From Labilibaculum sp. (GTDB lineage Bacteria > Bacteroidota > Bacteroidia > Bacteroidales > Marinifilaceae), in NCBI RefSeq assembly GCF_963664555.1, contig NZ_OY761461.1, positions 186,001-250,000 of the forward strand: a DNA stretch of 64,000 nt. The letters run 5' to 3'. The first letter of the stretch is position 1. Each line of letters starts with the position of its first letter. The position numbers and the translations under genes are program-made. Shown here piece by piece: positions 33,473 through 41,430 of this stretch. The notes under the pieces are model-generated. The model did not search any database. It worked only from the letters and a program-made list of their open reading frames with translations, and was not told the origin of the DNA.

Positions 33473-34336
33473 ATGGAGAGACGTCCTACATATAAAGAAC
33501 TGGAGCAATTGTTAAAAAAAGAAAAAGCCAAAACCGCCCAGGCAGAAGTGCTTAAAAATTCTTTTCTTGCAAATATGTCACATGAAATTCGAACACCAAT
33601 GAATGCTATTATCGGTGCTTCAGAATTATTACGTGATGATTCTCTTTCAAAAATAGAGCGAAATGAATTTACTAACATTCTTAATACCAGCAGTAAAGAA
33701 TTGTTGGATTTATTTAATAGAATACTTGAACTTTCCCAATTAGAAAGTGGTTCTATGCATTTCCAGGAATCGGAAATATCAGTTCACACTTTATTTATTC
33801 AATTGTATTCTATATTCGGACAAAACATTAGTGATTCTCAGAAAAATATAATCTTAAATTTTACTGAAGATCTACAAGAAATTAAAATATTCACAGACCT
33901 TGACAAATTAACCAAGGTTCTATCCTATCTTCTCGAAAACGCGGTAAAATTCACTGAAAACGGAGAAATTGATTTTGGTTGTGCAATTCAGGATAGAAAT
34001 AATATTCTTTTTTACGTAAAAGATACAGGTCCTGGAATTAACAAAACAGAACAAGAAAAAATATTTAAAAAATTCACGCAAGTGGATAATTCCTACACAA
34101 GAATTTATTCAGGTGCCGGATTAGGTTTGAGTTTATGTAAAGAGATTGTAAACTTTTTAGGTGGTAAATTATTTATTGATTCTCACCTTGGACAAGGTTC
34201 CATTTTTTACTTTACAATTCCTCTAAAATATACAGAATCAAACATCGTTTTAAAAGAAAAAATAGAAGCTATTTTAAAGCTTAATATTAACGATATATAT
34301 TCTTTATCTACTATTAAAAAGAATATTGCTATTTAG
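33473..34336 (+). CDS. Sensorless cytoplasmic histidine kinase
   Basis: 287 residues with no membrane helix, PAS or other sensor domain. A short N-terminal coiled coil (MERRPTYKELEQLLKKEKAK onward) leads directly into HisKA, with phospho-acceptor His37 in NMSHEIRTPMNAI. The ATPase follows: N-box LENAVKF, G1 VKDTGPGI, F-box FKKFTQ, G2 GAGLGLSLCKEI. It has the catalytic style of hybrid kinases but no receiver. It lies 120 bases after the peptide array, same strand, with a terminator after it. A receiver-only protein is encoded 1.5 kb further on the opposite strand. Confidence 0.9.
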   Translation: MERRPTYKELEQLLKKEKAKTAQAEVLKNSFLANMSHEIRTPMNAIIGASELLRDDSLSKIERNEFTNILNTSSKELLDLFNRILELSQLESGSMHFQESEISVHTLFIQLYSIFGQNISDSQKNIILNFTEDLQEIKIFTDLDKLTKVLSYLLENAVKFTENGEIDFGCAIQDRNNILFYVKDTGPGINKTEQEKIFKKFTQVDNSYTRIYSGAGLGLSLCKEIVNFLGGKLFIDSHLGQGSIFYFTIPLKYTESNIVLKEKIEAILKLNINDIYSLSTIKKNIAI

Positions 34337-34355
34337 GAAAATTACTAGGTTACAT

Positions 34356-34390
34356 AAAAGGAGTTTGCTGGTCACAAACTCCTTTTTTTT
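34356..34390. terminator. Bidirectional terminator after the histidine kinase gene
   Basis: The stem AAAGGAGTTTG / CAAACTCCTTT with loop CTGGTCA is followed by a T-run. It abuts the stop of the convergent membrane-protein gene. Confidence 0.88.
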
Positions 34391-34718
34391 ATTTAGACTT
34401 AAAGGATATTTCTTTCAAATTAAGTAGTAGATCAAATACGATTGTTAATATCAAAAAATTAAACTTTTGATTCCAATCATAAAAAAATCCTATACAAGCT
34501 ACAATCATAAATAGAATATTTGCCAAACGCAGAACATCCAAAATTTTAAATGATTTAACACAATCATAATTTAGTGTTTTTAATCTGTAAAATACATTAA
34601 GAACAAGTCCCAGACTTAAAACAGCCAATCCATATTTCTCAGCTTGTAAAATAAATAAGGCACCAATAATAATTAAAATTGTTGCGCTGGTATAAACAAT
34701 TGATAATATTCTATTCAT
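34389..34718 (-). CDS. Small four-helix membrane protein of unknown function
   Basis: 109 residues with four hydrophobic segments (about 3-23, 28-43, 60-80, 84-102) and basic connecting loops. No signal peptide or motif is recognised. It directly follows ruvB on the minus strand (12 bases), so it is probably expressed with it. Function unknown. Confidence 0.7.
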   Translation of the reverse strand: MNRILSIVYTSATILIIIGALFILQAEKYGLAVLSLGLVLNVFYRLKTLNYDCVKSFKILDVLRLANILFMIVACIGFFYDWNQKFNFLILTIVFDLLLNLKEISFKSK

Positions 34719-34730
34719 CTGTTTTTGTGA

Positions 34731-35753
34731 TTAAAAAAGTAGTCCCGGATCAGTAAATTTATTTTTGCCCAAATGAGAATAAGCCAGAGGAGTTACTTCT
34801 CTTCCCCGAGGAGTTCTTTTAATAAATCCTTCTTTGATTAAAAACGGTTCGTAAACTTCCTCGATTGTACCACTATCTTCACCAACAGCTGTTGCAATGG
34901 TTGAAATACCAACCGGTCCTCCATTAAATTTATCAATCACTGTATTTAGAATCCGATTGTCCATTTCATCCAAACCATGTTTGTCAATATTTAAAGCTTC
35001 TAAGGAGAATTTAGTTATTTCCAAATCAATATTTCCATTTCCCTTTACCTGAGCAAAATCCCTAACCCTTCTTAAAAGTGCATTTACAATTCGTGGTGTT
35101 CCTCTGCTTCGAGAAGCAATTTCGCCTGCAGCTTCATGAGAAATTTCGACGTTCAAAATTTTAGCAGACCGTTCAACAATTTTAGTCAAAACAGGAAGGT
35201 CATAATACTCTAAGTGACAGTTTATTCCAAAGCGGGCACGTAAAGGTGAGGTTAGTAAACCCGAACGAGTTGTTGCACCAATTAATGTAAATGGATTTAA
35301 TTCCAGTTGTATGGAGCGTGCAGCGGGCCCCTTATCAATCATTATATCGATCTTGAAGTCTTCCATAGCAGAATACAAATACTCTTCTACAATCGGACTT
35401 AAACGATGAATTTCGTCAATAAACAACACATCGTTAGGTTCAAGATTGGTTAAAAGCCCGGCAAGGTCTCCTGGTTTATCCATTACCGGACCCGATGTTA
35501 TCTTTAGTCCAACACCTAATTCGTTCGCTAAAATATTTGAAAGTGTTGTTTTTCCTAATCCCGGAGGTCCATGAAGCAGCACATGATCCAAAGCCTCTTC
35601 ACGCATTTTTGCAGCCTTAACGAATATACTTAGATTTTCAACGGTCTTTTTTTGACCTCGAAAATCACTAAATTCAAGAGGACGTAATTTCTTTTCATAC
35701 TCTTTTTCGTTGTCCGAAAAATTATTATCTCTGATATCCAGATGATCCTCCAT
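34731..35753 (-). CDS. ruvB: Holliday junction branch migration ATPase RuvB
   Basis: 340 residues from the ATG at 35753; a TTG three codons earlier is possible. It has Walker [10 protein letters not shown], Walker [10 protein letters not shown], sensor 1 GATTRSG, the Arg-finger region PLRARF and a C-terminal winged helix ([16 protein letters not shown]). RuvB hexamers drive branch migration with RuvA during recombination repair. ruvA and ruvC are not in this window, which is usual outside Proteobacteria. Confidence 0.98.
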   Translation of the reverse strand: MEDHLDIRDNNFSDNEKEYEKKLRPLEFSDFRGQKKTVENLSIFVKAAKMREEALDHVLLHGPPGLGKTTLSNILANELGVGLKITSGPVMDKPGDLAGLLTNLEPNDVLFIDEIHRLSPIVEEYLYSAMEDFKIDIMIDKGPAARSIQLELNPFTLIGATTRSGLLTSPLRARFGINCHLEYYDLPVLTKIVERSAKILNVEISHEAAGEIASRSRGTPRIVNALLRRVRDFAQVKGNGNIDLEITKFSLEALNIDKHGLDEMDNRILNTVIDKFNGGPVGISTIATAVGEDSGTIEEVYEPFLIKEGFIKRTPRGREVTPLAYSHLGKNKFTDPGLLF

Positions 35754-35891
35754 TAGAAGCAAGATTTGACTACATTCATTGGTAAAGAATGAACTGATTT
35801 ATACAAAAAAGGGTTACGGAAATTTATCGATAGGCTCATCCCGAATAAGATTAATTCTTTTTCAAAGATAAAACTGAAACTGCAAATTTAT

Positions 35892-36272
35892 TTAAAGATC
35901 TAAACTTTTTAGCACTTTAAACAAATTATCAATTTCAAAAGGTTTTGCGATATGCGCATTCATGCCATTTTCAAGACATTTTTCTTCGTTGGCAATCATG
36001 ATATCTGCTGTTAAAGCTATAATTGGAATTTTCTTACCATTCTCTAGATTTCTAATTGCTTTGGTGGCATCTAATCCATCCATTTCCGGCATCATGATAT
36101 CCATTAAAATAAAATCATAATCGCCTTGTTTAAACATTTCAATTGCTTCTATTCCGTTGTTGGCAACATCAATTAAATAACCATATCGTTTTAAAGTAAA
36201 CTTAACAACGGTTTGATTCAATTTATTATCCTCAACTAATAAAATGGAATAGTTTTTAGTTTCCCAGCTCAT
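35892..36272 (-). CDS. Receiver-only (CheY-like) response regulator
   Basis: 126 residues, a single receiver domain. It has the acidic pocket LLVEDNKLN, phospho-acceptor Asp58 in FILMDIMMPEMDG, the switch Thr in ALTAD and the Lys in HIAKPFE. There is no output domain. The sequence style is that of the receiver of a hybrid kinase. The sensorless kinase at 33.5-34.3 kb is the nearest possible donor, on the other strand; that pairing is inferred. Confidence 0.92.
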   Translation of the reverse strand: MSWETKNYSILLVEDNKLNQTVVKFTLKRYGYLIDVANNGIEAIEMFKQGDYDFILMDIMMPEMDGLDATKAIRNLENGKKIPIIALTADIMIANEEKCLENGMNAHIAKPFEIDNLFKVLKSLDL

Positions 36273-37127
36273 GTTTTTACTTCATGGATTTTTCAATGCA
36301 ATGCAAGATAATAAAATCATTGCAATAACCTGATATTTGAACGAACTATAATTTGAATACAATTCAAGATAAACAAGGCAATTCACCTTTATCAACAAGT
36401 CTAATATTATTATTTATTTTTTAAAATTTCTTAAAAGAATATAATGATTAATATATCCTGTTAATACTGTTGGTAAGAGTTTTGGGATTTTTTTGATTTT
36501 TGATTTAAATTAAACCTGATAACAGGAAATGAACAGGTATTGTTAATTTTATCATATATGGTTTTCAGTAGAATACTGAGTTTATTAACATGTTGTTGAT
36601 AACGTATAACTTTAATAAAAAACTGTTTAAATAATATTAACAGTGTGTTGAAAACCTGTTGAGAGATGTGAATCTTCAAATGAAAAATAAAGTTGTAATG
36701 GGATAATATTTTTTCTATACAATCATGAAATTGTATGATCCAAAGAAAAGATTCTAAAATTTAGTAAGGAAAAATCAACAGTATGTTAACTGAATGTGAA
36801 TAAAAATGTTGATAGCAGTGAAAAGTTAATGTAAATACCTGATTTTAAGTTATAATATTCATTGTCATTATTCATTCGAATAGGGATTTATTAAAATATC
36901 TTTTTATTAAGCTAATGAGTAATTTTAATTAGTTTTGTATCCTTAAAGAATTAATAGTTTTGCTGATTTTAAAGAATAGGTTAAGAAATATTGAATTATT
37001 AATCTACTTTATTTTGAAAAATTACAAATATGAAACGTCCAATCTAAATCGATTTTCATACATAAAGAGAGATAATGATTTCAGCAAGGAAATTCCATAT
37101 GGTAACTAAAAAAGAAATTATAAACAT
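36273..37127. promoter_or_regulatory. Candidate replication origin (AT-rich region with DnaA-box-like cluster), 855 bp non-coding
   Basis: No credible gene lies here. TTATCAACA-type 9-mers, one change from the E. coli consensus TTATCCACA, cluster on both strands. Exact matches are at 36389-36397 (plus) and 36594-36602 (minus). One-mismatch copies are at 36468-36476, 36582-36590, 36646-36654 and 36807-36815. Flanking sequence is extremely AT-rich. Genes to the left run mainly on the minus strand and genes just to the right mainly on the plus strand, as expected for two forks leaving this point. No dnaA is adjacent; Bacteroidota origins are often not next to dnaA. Confidence 0.55.
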
Positions 37128-37568
37128 ATGAAAACACTAAAAATAGCCATTGCATCAGATCATGCAGGTTATCAATTCAAGAATAAACTTGGAGAATTTT
37201 TAAAAGAAAACGGTTATTTGGTAACTGATTTTGGAACTGATTCGGAAGCTAGTATGGATTATCCTGATACAGCTCATCCATTAGCAGAGGCTGTAGCAGC
37301 AGAGGAATTTGATTTTGGATTTACTCTTTGTGGTAGTGGCAATGGAATTACCATGACAGCAAATAAGCATCAAAAAATTCGTGCGGCATTGTGTTGGAAT
37401 TCAGAAATTGCAGAATTAGCGAGATTGCATAACAATGCAAATGTGTGCGGAATTCCGGCTCGATTTATTTCTTACGAGGAAGTAGAAAAAATTGCAAAAG
37501 TGTTTTTAGCTACTGATTTTGAAGGTGGTAGACACCAAATTAGAATTGATAAAATTCCTTTAAAATAG
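37128..37568 (+). CDS. rpiB: Ribose-5-phosphate isomerase B
   Basis: 146 residues. The N-terminal IAIASDHAGYQFK, the catalytic loop with Cys68 in TLCGSGNGITMTANK, and RAALCWNSEIAELARLHNNANV are the RpiB/LacAB signature. It interconverts ribulose-5-phosphate and ribose-5-phosphate in the pentose phosphate pathway. It is the first gene on the plus strand to the right of the DnaA-box cluster. Confidence 0.96.
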   Translation: MKTLKIAIASDHAGYQFKNKLGEFLKENGYLVTDFGTDSEASMDYPDTAHPLAEAVAAEEFDFGFTLCGSGNGITMTANKHQKIRAALCWNSEIAELARLHNNANVCGIPARFISYEEVEKIAKVFLATDFEGGRHQIRIDKIPLK

Positions 37569-37645
37569 AATTTTATTTTTTTGATAAACAGAATCTAAAT
37601 AAGGAATTAAAGAATTAAAGATGCTTTATTAGTAGTAAATATTGT

Positions 37646-37653
37646 TATATTTG
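37646..37653 (+). promoter_or_regulatory. Candidate -7 element (TATATTTG) of the Rrf2 regulator gene
   Basis: TATATTTG matches the TAnnTTTG consensus, 44 bases before the ATG at 37698. A weak TTTA element about 18 bases upstream could be the -33 site. Confidence 0.45.
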
Positions 37654-37697
37654 TGCTGATTGTTAGATAAATGTGAGAGTAATACTAAATAGAAAAA

Positions 37698-38141
37698 ATG
37701 TTATCGAATACCTGTAAATATGCAATTCGTTCAGTAATTTATTTATCGCTGAATGGCACAGAAGGAAAGAAAATTGGGATTAAAAAAATTTCTGAAGATT
37801 TAGATATTCCAACTCCATTTTTGGGCAAAATATTGCAAAGTTTAGCCAGACAAAAATTACTTACTTCAACAAAGGGACCTCATGGCGGATTTGGTATGGG
37901 AAAAAAACCATCTGAAATTACTTTGATGAATATTGTTGAAATAGTTGATGGATTGGATATGTTCGAGAATTGTTTAATTGGTATGAGACCCTGTAAGACA
38001 CATACAAATAAACAATCTCCTTGTCCGGTTCACAATCAGTTTGGAAGTATTCGACAAACCATTTATGATTTATTTAACGGCAAAACAATTGGTGAATTAA
38101 TCGATGAAATGGGAACAACTGAAGAATTTATTAGTTTATAA
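37698..38141 (+). CDS. Rrf2 family transcriptional regulator with three cluster-type cysteines
   Basis: 147 residues: a winged helix (about 1-65, MLSNTCKYAIRSVIYL and the wing KGPHGGFGM), a dimer helix, and cysteines at about 92, 99 and 109 in ENCLIGMRPC and SPCPVHN. This is near the three-cysteine arrangement of IscR, which binds an Fe-S cluster, so a redox- or iron-sulfur-sensing repressor is likely. No Fe-S assembly or nitrosative-stress gene is adjacent. The last 6 bases overlap the convergent VanZ gene. Confidence 0.92.
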   Translation: MLSNTCKYAIRSVIYLSLNGTEGKKIGIKKISEDLDIPTPFLGKILQSLARQKLLTSTKGPHGGFGMGKKPSEITLMNIVEIVDGLDMFENCLIGMRPCKTHTNKQSPCPVHNQFGSIRQTIYDLFNGKTIGELIDEMGTTEEFISL

Positions 38142-38564
38142 TATTTTCTTTAAAAAAGATATGTTGCAAAAGGGCTTACTATTTAATAGTAGGTCTTTTT
38201 GTTTTTTTAGCCAGGGATAGATTAATATTGCGATTACACCACCAAAAATATCCGCGAATAAATCCCAATAATCGCCGCTTCTATGTACGAAATAATTTTG
38301 CTGTAGGTATTCTATTAGACCTCCGTATAGGGCAATTAATAATAGGATAATTCCTGCACTATAAACCCGTCTTAATTTGGTTTGAATACTTAACTCTGCG
38401 AAGAGAAAAATTCCCATTATAAAGAACATTCCGAAATGAACAATCTTATCGAAGTGTGGTATTGTTATTATTGAAGTTTTGGGAAGATCATCTCCAGGAA
38501 TCGAACACAGAATGAAAATGACAACTGCCCATAGAATGTTACGCCAAAATAATTTAGTATTCAT
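38136..38564 (-). CDS. VanZ-like family membrane protein
   Basis: 142 residues from the ATG at 38564; a TTG start 8 codons earlier is possible. Four hydrophobic segments are present, with the VanZ-type motifs FILCSIPGDDLP, HFDKIVHFGMFFIMG and GGLIEYLQQNYFVHRSGDYWDLFAD. These proteins are common in Bacteroidota; their biochemical role is unknown outside the teicoplanin-resistance VanZ. It converges with the Rrf2 gene. Confidence 0.88.
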   Translation of the reverse strand: MNTKLFWRNILWAVVIFILCSIPGDDLPKTSIITIPHFDKIVHFGMFFIMGIFLFAELSIQTKLRRVYSAGIILLLIALYGGLIEYLQQNYFVHRSGDYWDLFADIFGGVIAILIYPWLKKQKDLLLNSKPFCNISFLKKIL

Positions 38565-38742
38565 AAAGTATTGCTGAATTTTATTCAAAGGTAATACGCA
38601 TTTTTAAGATTTTTATTTTTTCAGAGAAATACTTTCTTTTCTTTGAATAGAGAATATTCACTTGATGGGCAGTTTTAAAGAACAAATAATTACTTAAGTG
38701 CCTGTAAAATATACTAAGTATTCGTGTAACTATAGAACACAC

Positions 38743-38773
38743 AAAAAAAGGAATCAAATTGATTCCTTTTTAA
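38743..38773. terminator. Terminator of the GIN-domain protein gene
   Basis: The stem AAAAGGAATC / GATTCCTTTT with loop AAATT, flanked by A- and T-runs. It lies about 20 bases past the stop of the minus-strand gene. Confidence 0.8.
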
Positions 38774-38791
38774 GTTAGTATGCTGTTTTAA

Positions 38792-39511
38792 TTAGTATTT
38801 TTTTAAACTGCCCAGAAAAGAAATATCACTTGTAATTTTAGGTTCTCCTTTGTATTTAACCGAACCAATTCCTGAGATACTTACCCGAAGATCTTCTTCT
38901 ACGCAAACTTTTCCACTTCCAACCCCACTAATATCAATACTGCCTCTTTTTACAAGCAGATCGTAGGCATTTACACTTCCTGCACCGGAAATATCAATTG
39001 AAATCTCGTCGCATTTACCAGCCAATTTAATGGTTGAAGCACCACTATTATCAATTGTTAATCGATTGGCTGAAAGTTCCAAATCGGCAGAAGATGCACC
39101 GTTTATTTCTATATCTAATTCATCGAAACGAAGCATTTGGTCACTTTTTAAAGAAATAGCACCATTGGCTTTTAATTCGCTAAGATGTTTAAAACCGATG
39201 TATAGTTTCAATTCTTTTGATTTGTATATACTTTTTTCGGTTGAGATATAAAGTACGTCTCCTTTCACCTTGGTTTTAATTATCTCCATAAGATTTTCAT
39301 CAGCAACAACTTTTAAGCTGTAATCATCATTCTGTGAAAGAATAATAGTAAAGGCACCGTTTACTTTAATGGTTTCGAAAGGGCTTACTTCTCTTTCTTC
39401 TGTTTGCACATTGCCATTGCCTTTTATTCCATCTGCTTTAGCAGGAAGTATACATATAAAGCTGATAAACAGAATCGATACTAATGAAAATATTTTTCTA
39501 ATTGGATTCAT
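38792..39511 (-). CDS. GIN-domain (DUF2807) head protein, exported
   Basis: 239 residues from the ATG at 39511 (MNPIRKIFSLVSILFISFI, a signal peptide). The body is a short parallel beta-helix built from repeats such as GASSADLELSANRLTIDNSGA and SIDISGVGSGKV, typical of the putative auto-transporter head GIN domain widespread in Bacteroidota. Function unknown; it is probably periplasmic or surface. A terminator follows. Confidence 0.88.
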   Translation of the reverse strand: MNPIRKIFSLVSILFISFICILPAKADGIKGNGNVQTEEREVSPFETIKVNGAFTIILSQNDDYSLKVVADENLMEIIKTKVKGDVLYISTEKSIYKSKELKLYIGFKHLSELKANGAISLKSDQMLRFDELDIEINGASSADLELSANRLTIDNSGASTIKLAGKCDEISIDISGAGSVNAYDLLVKRGSIDISGVGSGKVCVEEDLRVSISGIGSVKYKGEPKITSDISFLGSLKKY

Positions 39512-39700
39512 AACTATTATTTTTAGGTATAAGTTCACTTTAGCTTTGTTGATATAAAGACGTTTTGGGAATATAAGTGTTGCATTTTTTCTTAACTGAT
39601 TGTTTTAATAACTAACAAAAGTTAACAAGATTTTTAATTATTCGTTTGTTGAAGAGGAAAATTTGTCAAATGAATTTACCTTGCAGAAAAATAGATTGAT

Positions 39701-40837
39701 ATGTCGGGAGTATATTTTCACATTCCATTTTGTAAACAACTTTGCCACTATTGTGCTTTTCACAAAAGTATTTCATTGCAGGCAAAAGATGATATGTTGG
39801 AATGCTTAAAGCTTGAATTAAAACTTAGAAAAGGATATTTAGGTGATACAAGTTTAAATACCATATATTTTGGAGGAGGAACACCATCGGTGTATCAACC
39901 AAAAGAAATTGAATCGTTGATTGATGAAGTGGCCAAGTATTTTACTATTGATGCTAATGCTGAAATTACATTGGAAGCCAATCCTGATGATCTTACTGAA
40001 AAATACCTGCAGGAGCTGAGTAAAACCAGGGTAAACAGACTTAGTGTGGGAATTCAATCGTTTCATGATGAAGATTTGATTCTGATGAACAGAAGACATA
40101 CCGGTAAAGAGGCTTTTGAAGCTATTCGCAGAGCGCAAAGTTTAGGCTTCGATAATATATCAGTTGATCAGATTTATGGTGTTCCCGGCTTAAGTATGGA
40201 AAAATGGAAGGAGAATTTAGATCTTGTTTTTGATTTGGATGTTCAGCACATTTCATCTTACCATTTAATGTATGATCCAAACACAATTTTCACAAAAAAA
40301 TTGGAAAAAGGACAGCTGGTTGAGATGGATGAAGAAGAGAGTTTTGAGCAGTTTAATTATTTGATTGATGAAGCCAGAAAACATGGCTTTATTCACTACG
40401 AAATTTCTAATTTTTCGAAAGAAGGATATATTTCAAAACACAATTCAAGTTACTGGAAGCAGAAAAAATACCTGGGAATTGGTCCGTCAGCACATTCCTA
40501 CAATTTGGAGCAAAGAGAATGGAATATTGCCAACAATTACAAATACATAAAGGCAATTAGGGAAGGTGAGAGTTTTTCTGAAAAGGAAGAGTTGAGCGAA
40601 TATGATCGATTCAATGATTTTGTTTTGACTTCGCTTCGGACTTACTGGGGAATGGATTTAGAATTGGTACGTAAAGATTTTGGTGAAGAACTTTATCAGC
40701 ACTGTGTAACAAAATCTAAAAAATATCTTTTATCGGATCATGTCAGACAAGAAAATAATTGTATCATTTTAAATGATAAAGGTGTGTTTGTTTCCAATGA
40801 TATTATGTCCGATTTTTTTTGGATTGATGAAGAATAA
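39701..40837 (+). CDS. hemW: HemW-like radical SAM heme chaperone
   Basis: 378 residues. The radical SAM cluster motif is Cys11, Cys15, Cys18 in PFCKQLCHYCAF. YFGGGTPS, LEANPDDL and RLSVGIQSFHDEDL follow the HemN/HemW family, and the C-terminal part has the HemW domain. It lacks the extra cysteine region of true coproporphyrinogen dehydrogenase HemN, so the heme-chaperone type is preferred. The rhodanese gene starts within or just after its end. Confidence 0.9.
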   Translation: MSGVYFHIPFCKQLCHYCAFHKSISLQAKDDMLECLKLELKLRKGYLGDTSLNTIYFGGGTPSVYQPKEIESLIDEVAKYFTIDANAEITLEANPDDLTEKYLQELSKTRVNRLSVGIQSFHDEDLILMNRRHTGKEAFEAIRRAQSLGFDNISVDQIYGVPGLSMEKWKENLDLVFDLDVQHISSYHLMYDPNTIFTKKLEKGQLVEMDEEESFEQFNYLIDEARKHGFIHYEISNFSKEGYISKHNSSYWKQKKYLGIGPSAHSYNLEQREWNIANNYKYIKAIREGESFSEKEELSEYDRFNDFVLTSLRTYWGMDLELVRKDFGEELYQHCVTKSKKYLLSDHVRQENNCIILNDKGVFVSNDIMSDFFWIDEE

Positions 40838-40892
40838 TAGAATGCAGATACAAACGTTGTTAAAGTATACTCGAATTACAATTCTATTTTTG

Positions 40893-41282
40893 ATGAAAGC
40901 ATTTACTTCTTTTTTATTTGTGTTTATTGTGCTAGGCATTTCAAATGTATACTCTCAAAACTATTCAATTCAGGTTTTAACTCCAAACCATTTCAATAGG
41001 GTTTTACAGCTAAATCCTGACGCTGTACTTATTGATGTAAGACCAAAGAAGGAATTCAAAAAAGCTCATATTAAAGGTGCTCATTTAGCTGTAAATTCAG
41101 AGGAATTATTTCATTTGATTGATTCGCTTGGTACAACCAGAGTATATCTTATTTATTGTAAATATGGTGAACGAAGTATTGATGCCGGAAAGATGATCTA
41201 TGAAAAATATAGGATATTTGTTTGTTCCCTGGAAGGAGGATTGGATGCCTGGCTTAAGGAGGGAAAAGAAGTTGAGAATTGA
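40893..41282 (+). CDS. Exported rhodanese-like protein
   Basis: 129 residues from the ATG at 40893 (signal peptide MKAFTSFLFVFIVLGISNVYS). An alternative ATG at 40842 would add 17 residues in front. A single rhodanese domain carries the active-site loop with Cys in IYCKYGERSIDAG (CxxGxRS), plus IDVRPKKEFKKAHIKGA. It would transfer sulfur or act as a phosphatase-like thiol protein in the periplasm. It follows hemW closely, so probably cotranscribed. A terminator lies about 100 bases downstream. Confidence 0.86.
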   Translation: MKAFTSFLFVFIVLGISNVYSQNYSIQVLTPNHFNRVLQLNPDAVLIDVRPKKEFKKAHIKGAHLAVNSEELFHLIDSLGTTRVYLIYCKYGERSIDAGKMIYEKYRIFVCSLEGGLDAWLKEGKEVEN

Positions 41283-41377
41283 TATTATTTCAGTTTGAAG
41301 GATAGGACTGAGATAGATCCGGCAATTAGAGATGTCTTTCAAAAAATTGGAAAATTCTAAACAGAGAAATAGAAATA

Positions 41378-41405
41378 AAAGGCAGATCTTCACGGATCTG
41401 CCTTT
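41378..41405. terminator. Bidirectional terminator between rhodanese and surface lipoprotein genes
   Basis: The stem AAAGGCAGATC / GATCTGCCTTT with loop TTCACG. It lies between convergent genes. Confidence 0.85.
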
Positions 41406-41430
41406 CCTAATTATCTGTATTTATAGTGAA

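Noticed and set aside
33473..34336. Membrane receptor kinase for the peptide (ComD-like)
   Set aside because: The kinase has no transmembrane segment or sensor domain.
36461..36679. 72-codon reading frame on the minus strand
   Set aside because: It lies within the AT-rich DnaA-box cluster, has low-complexity composition and no recognisable domain or start signal.
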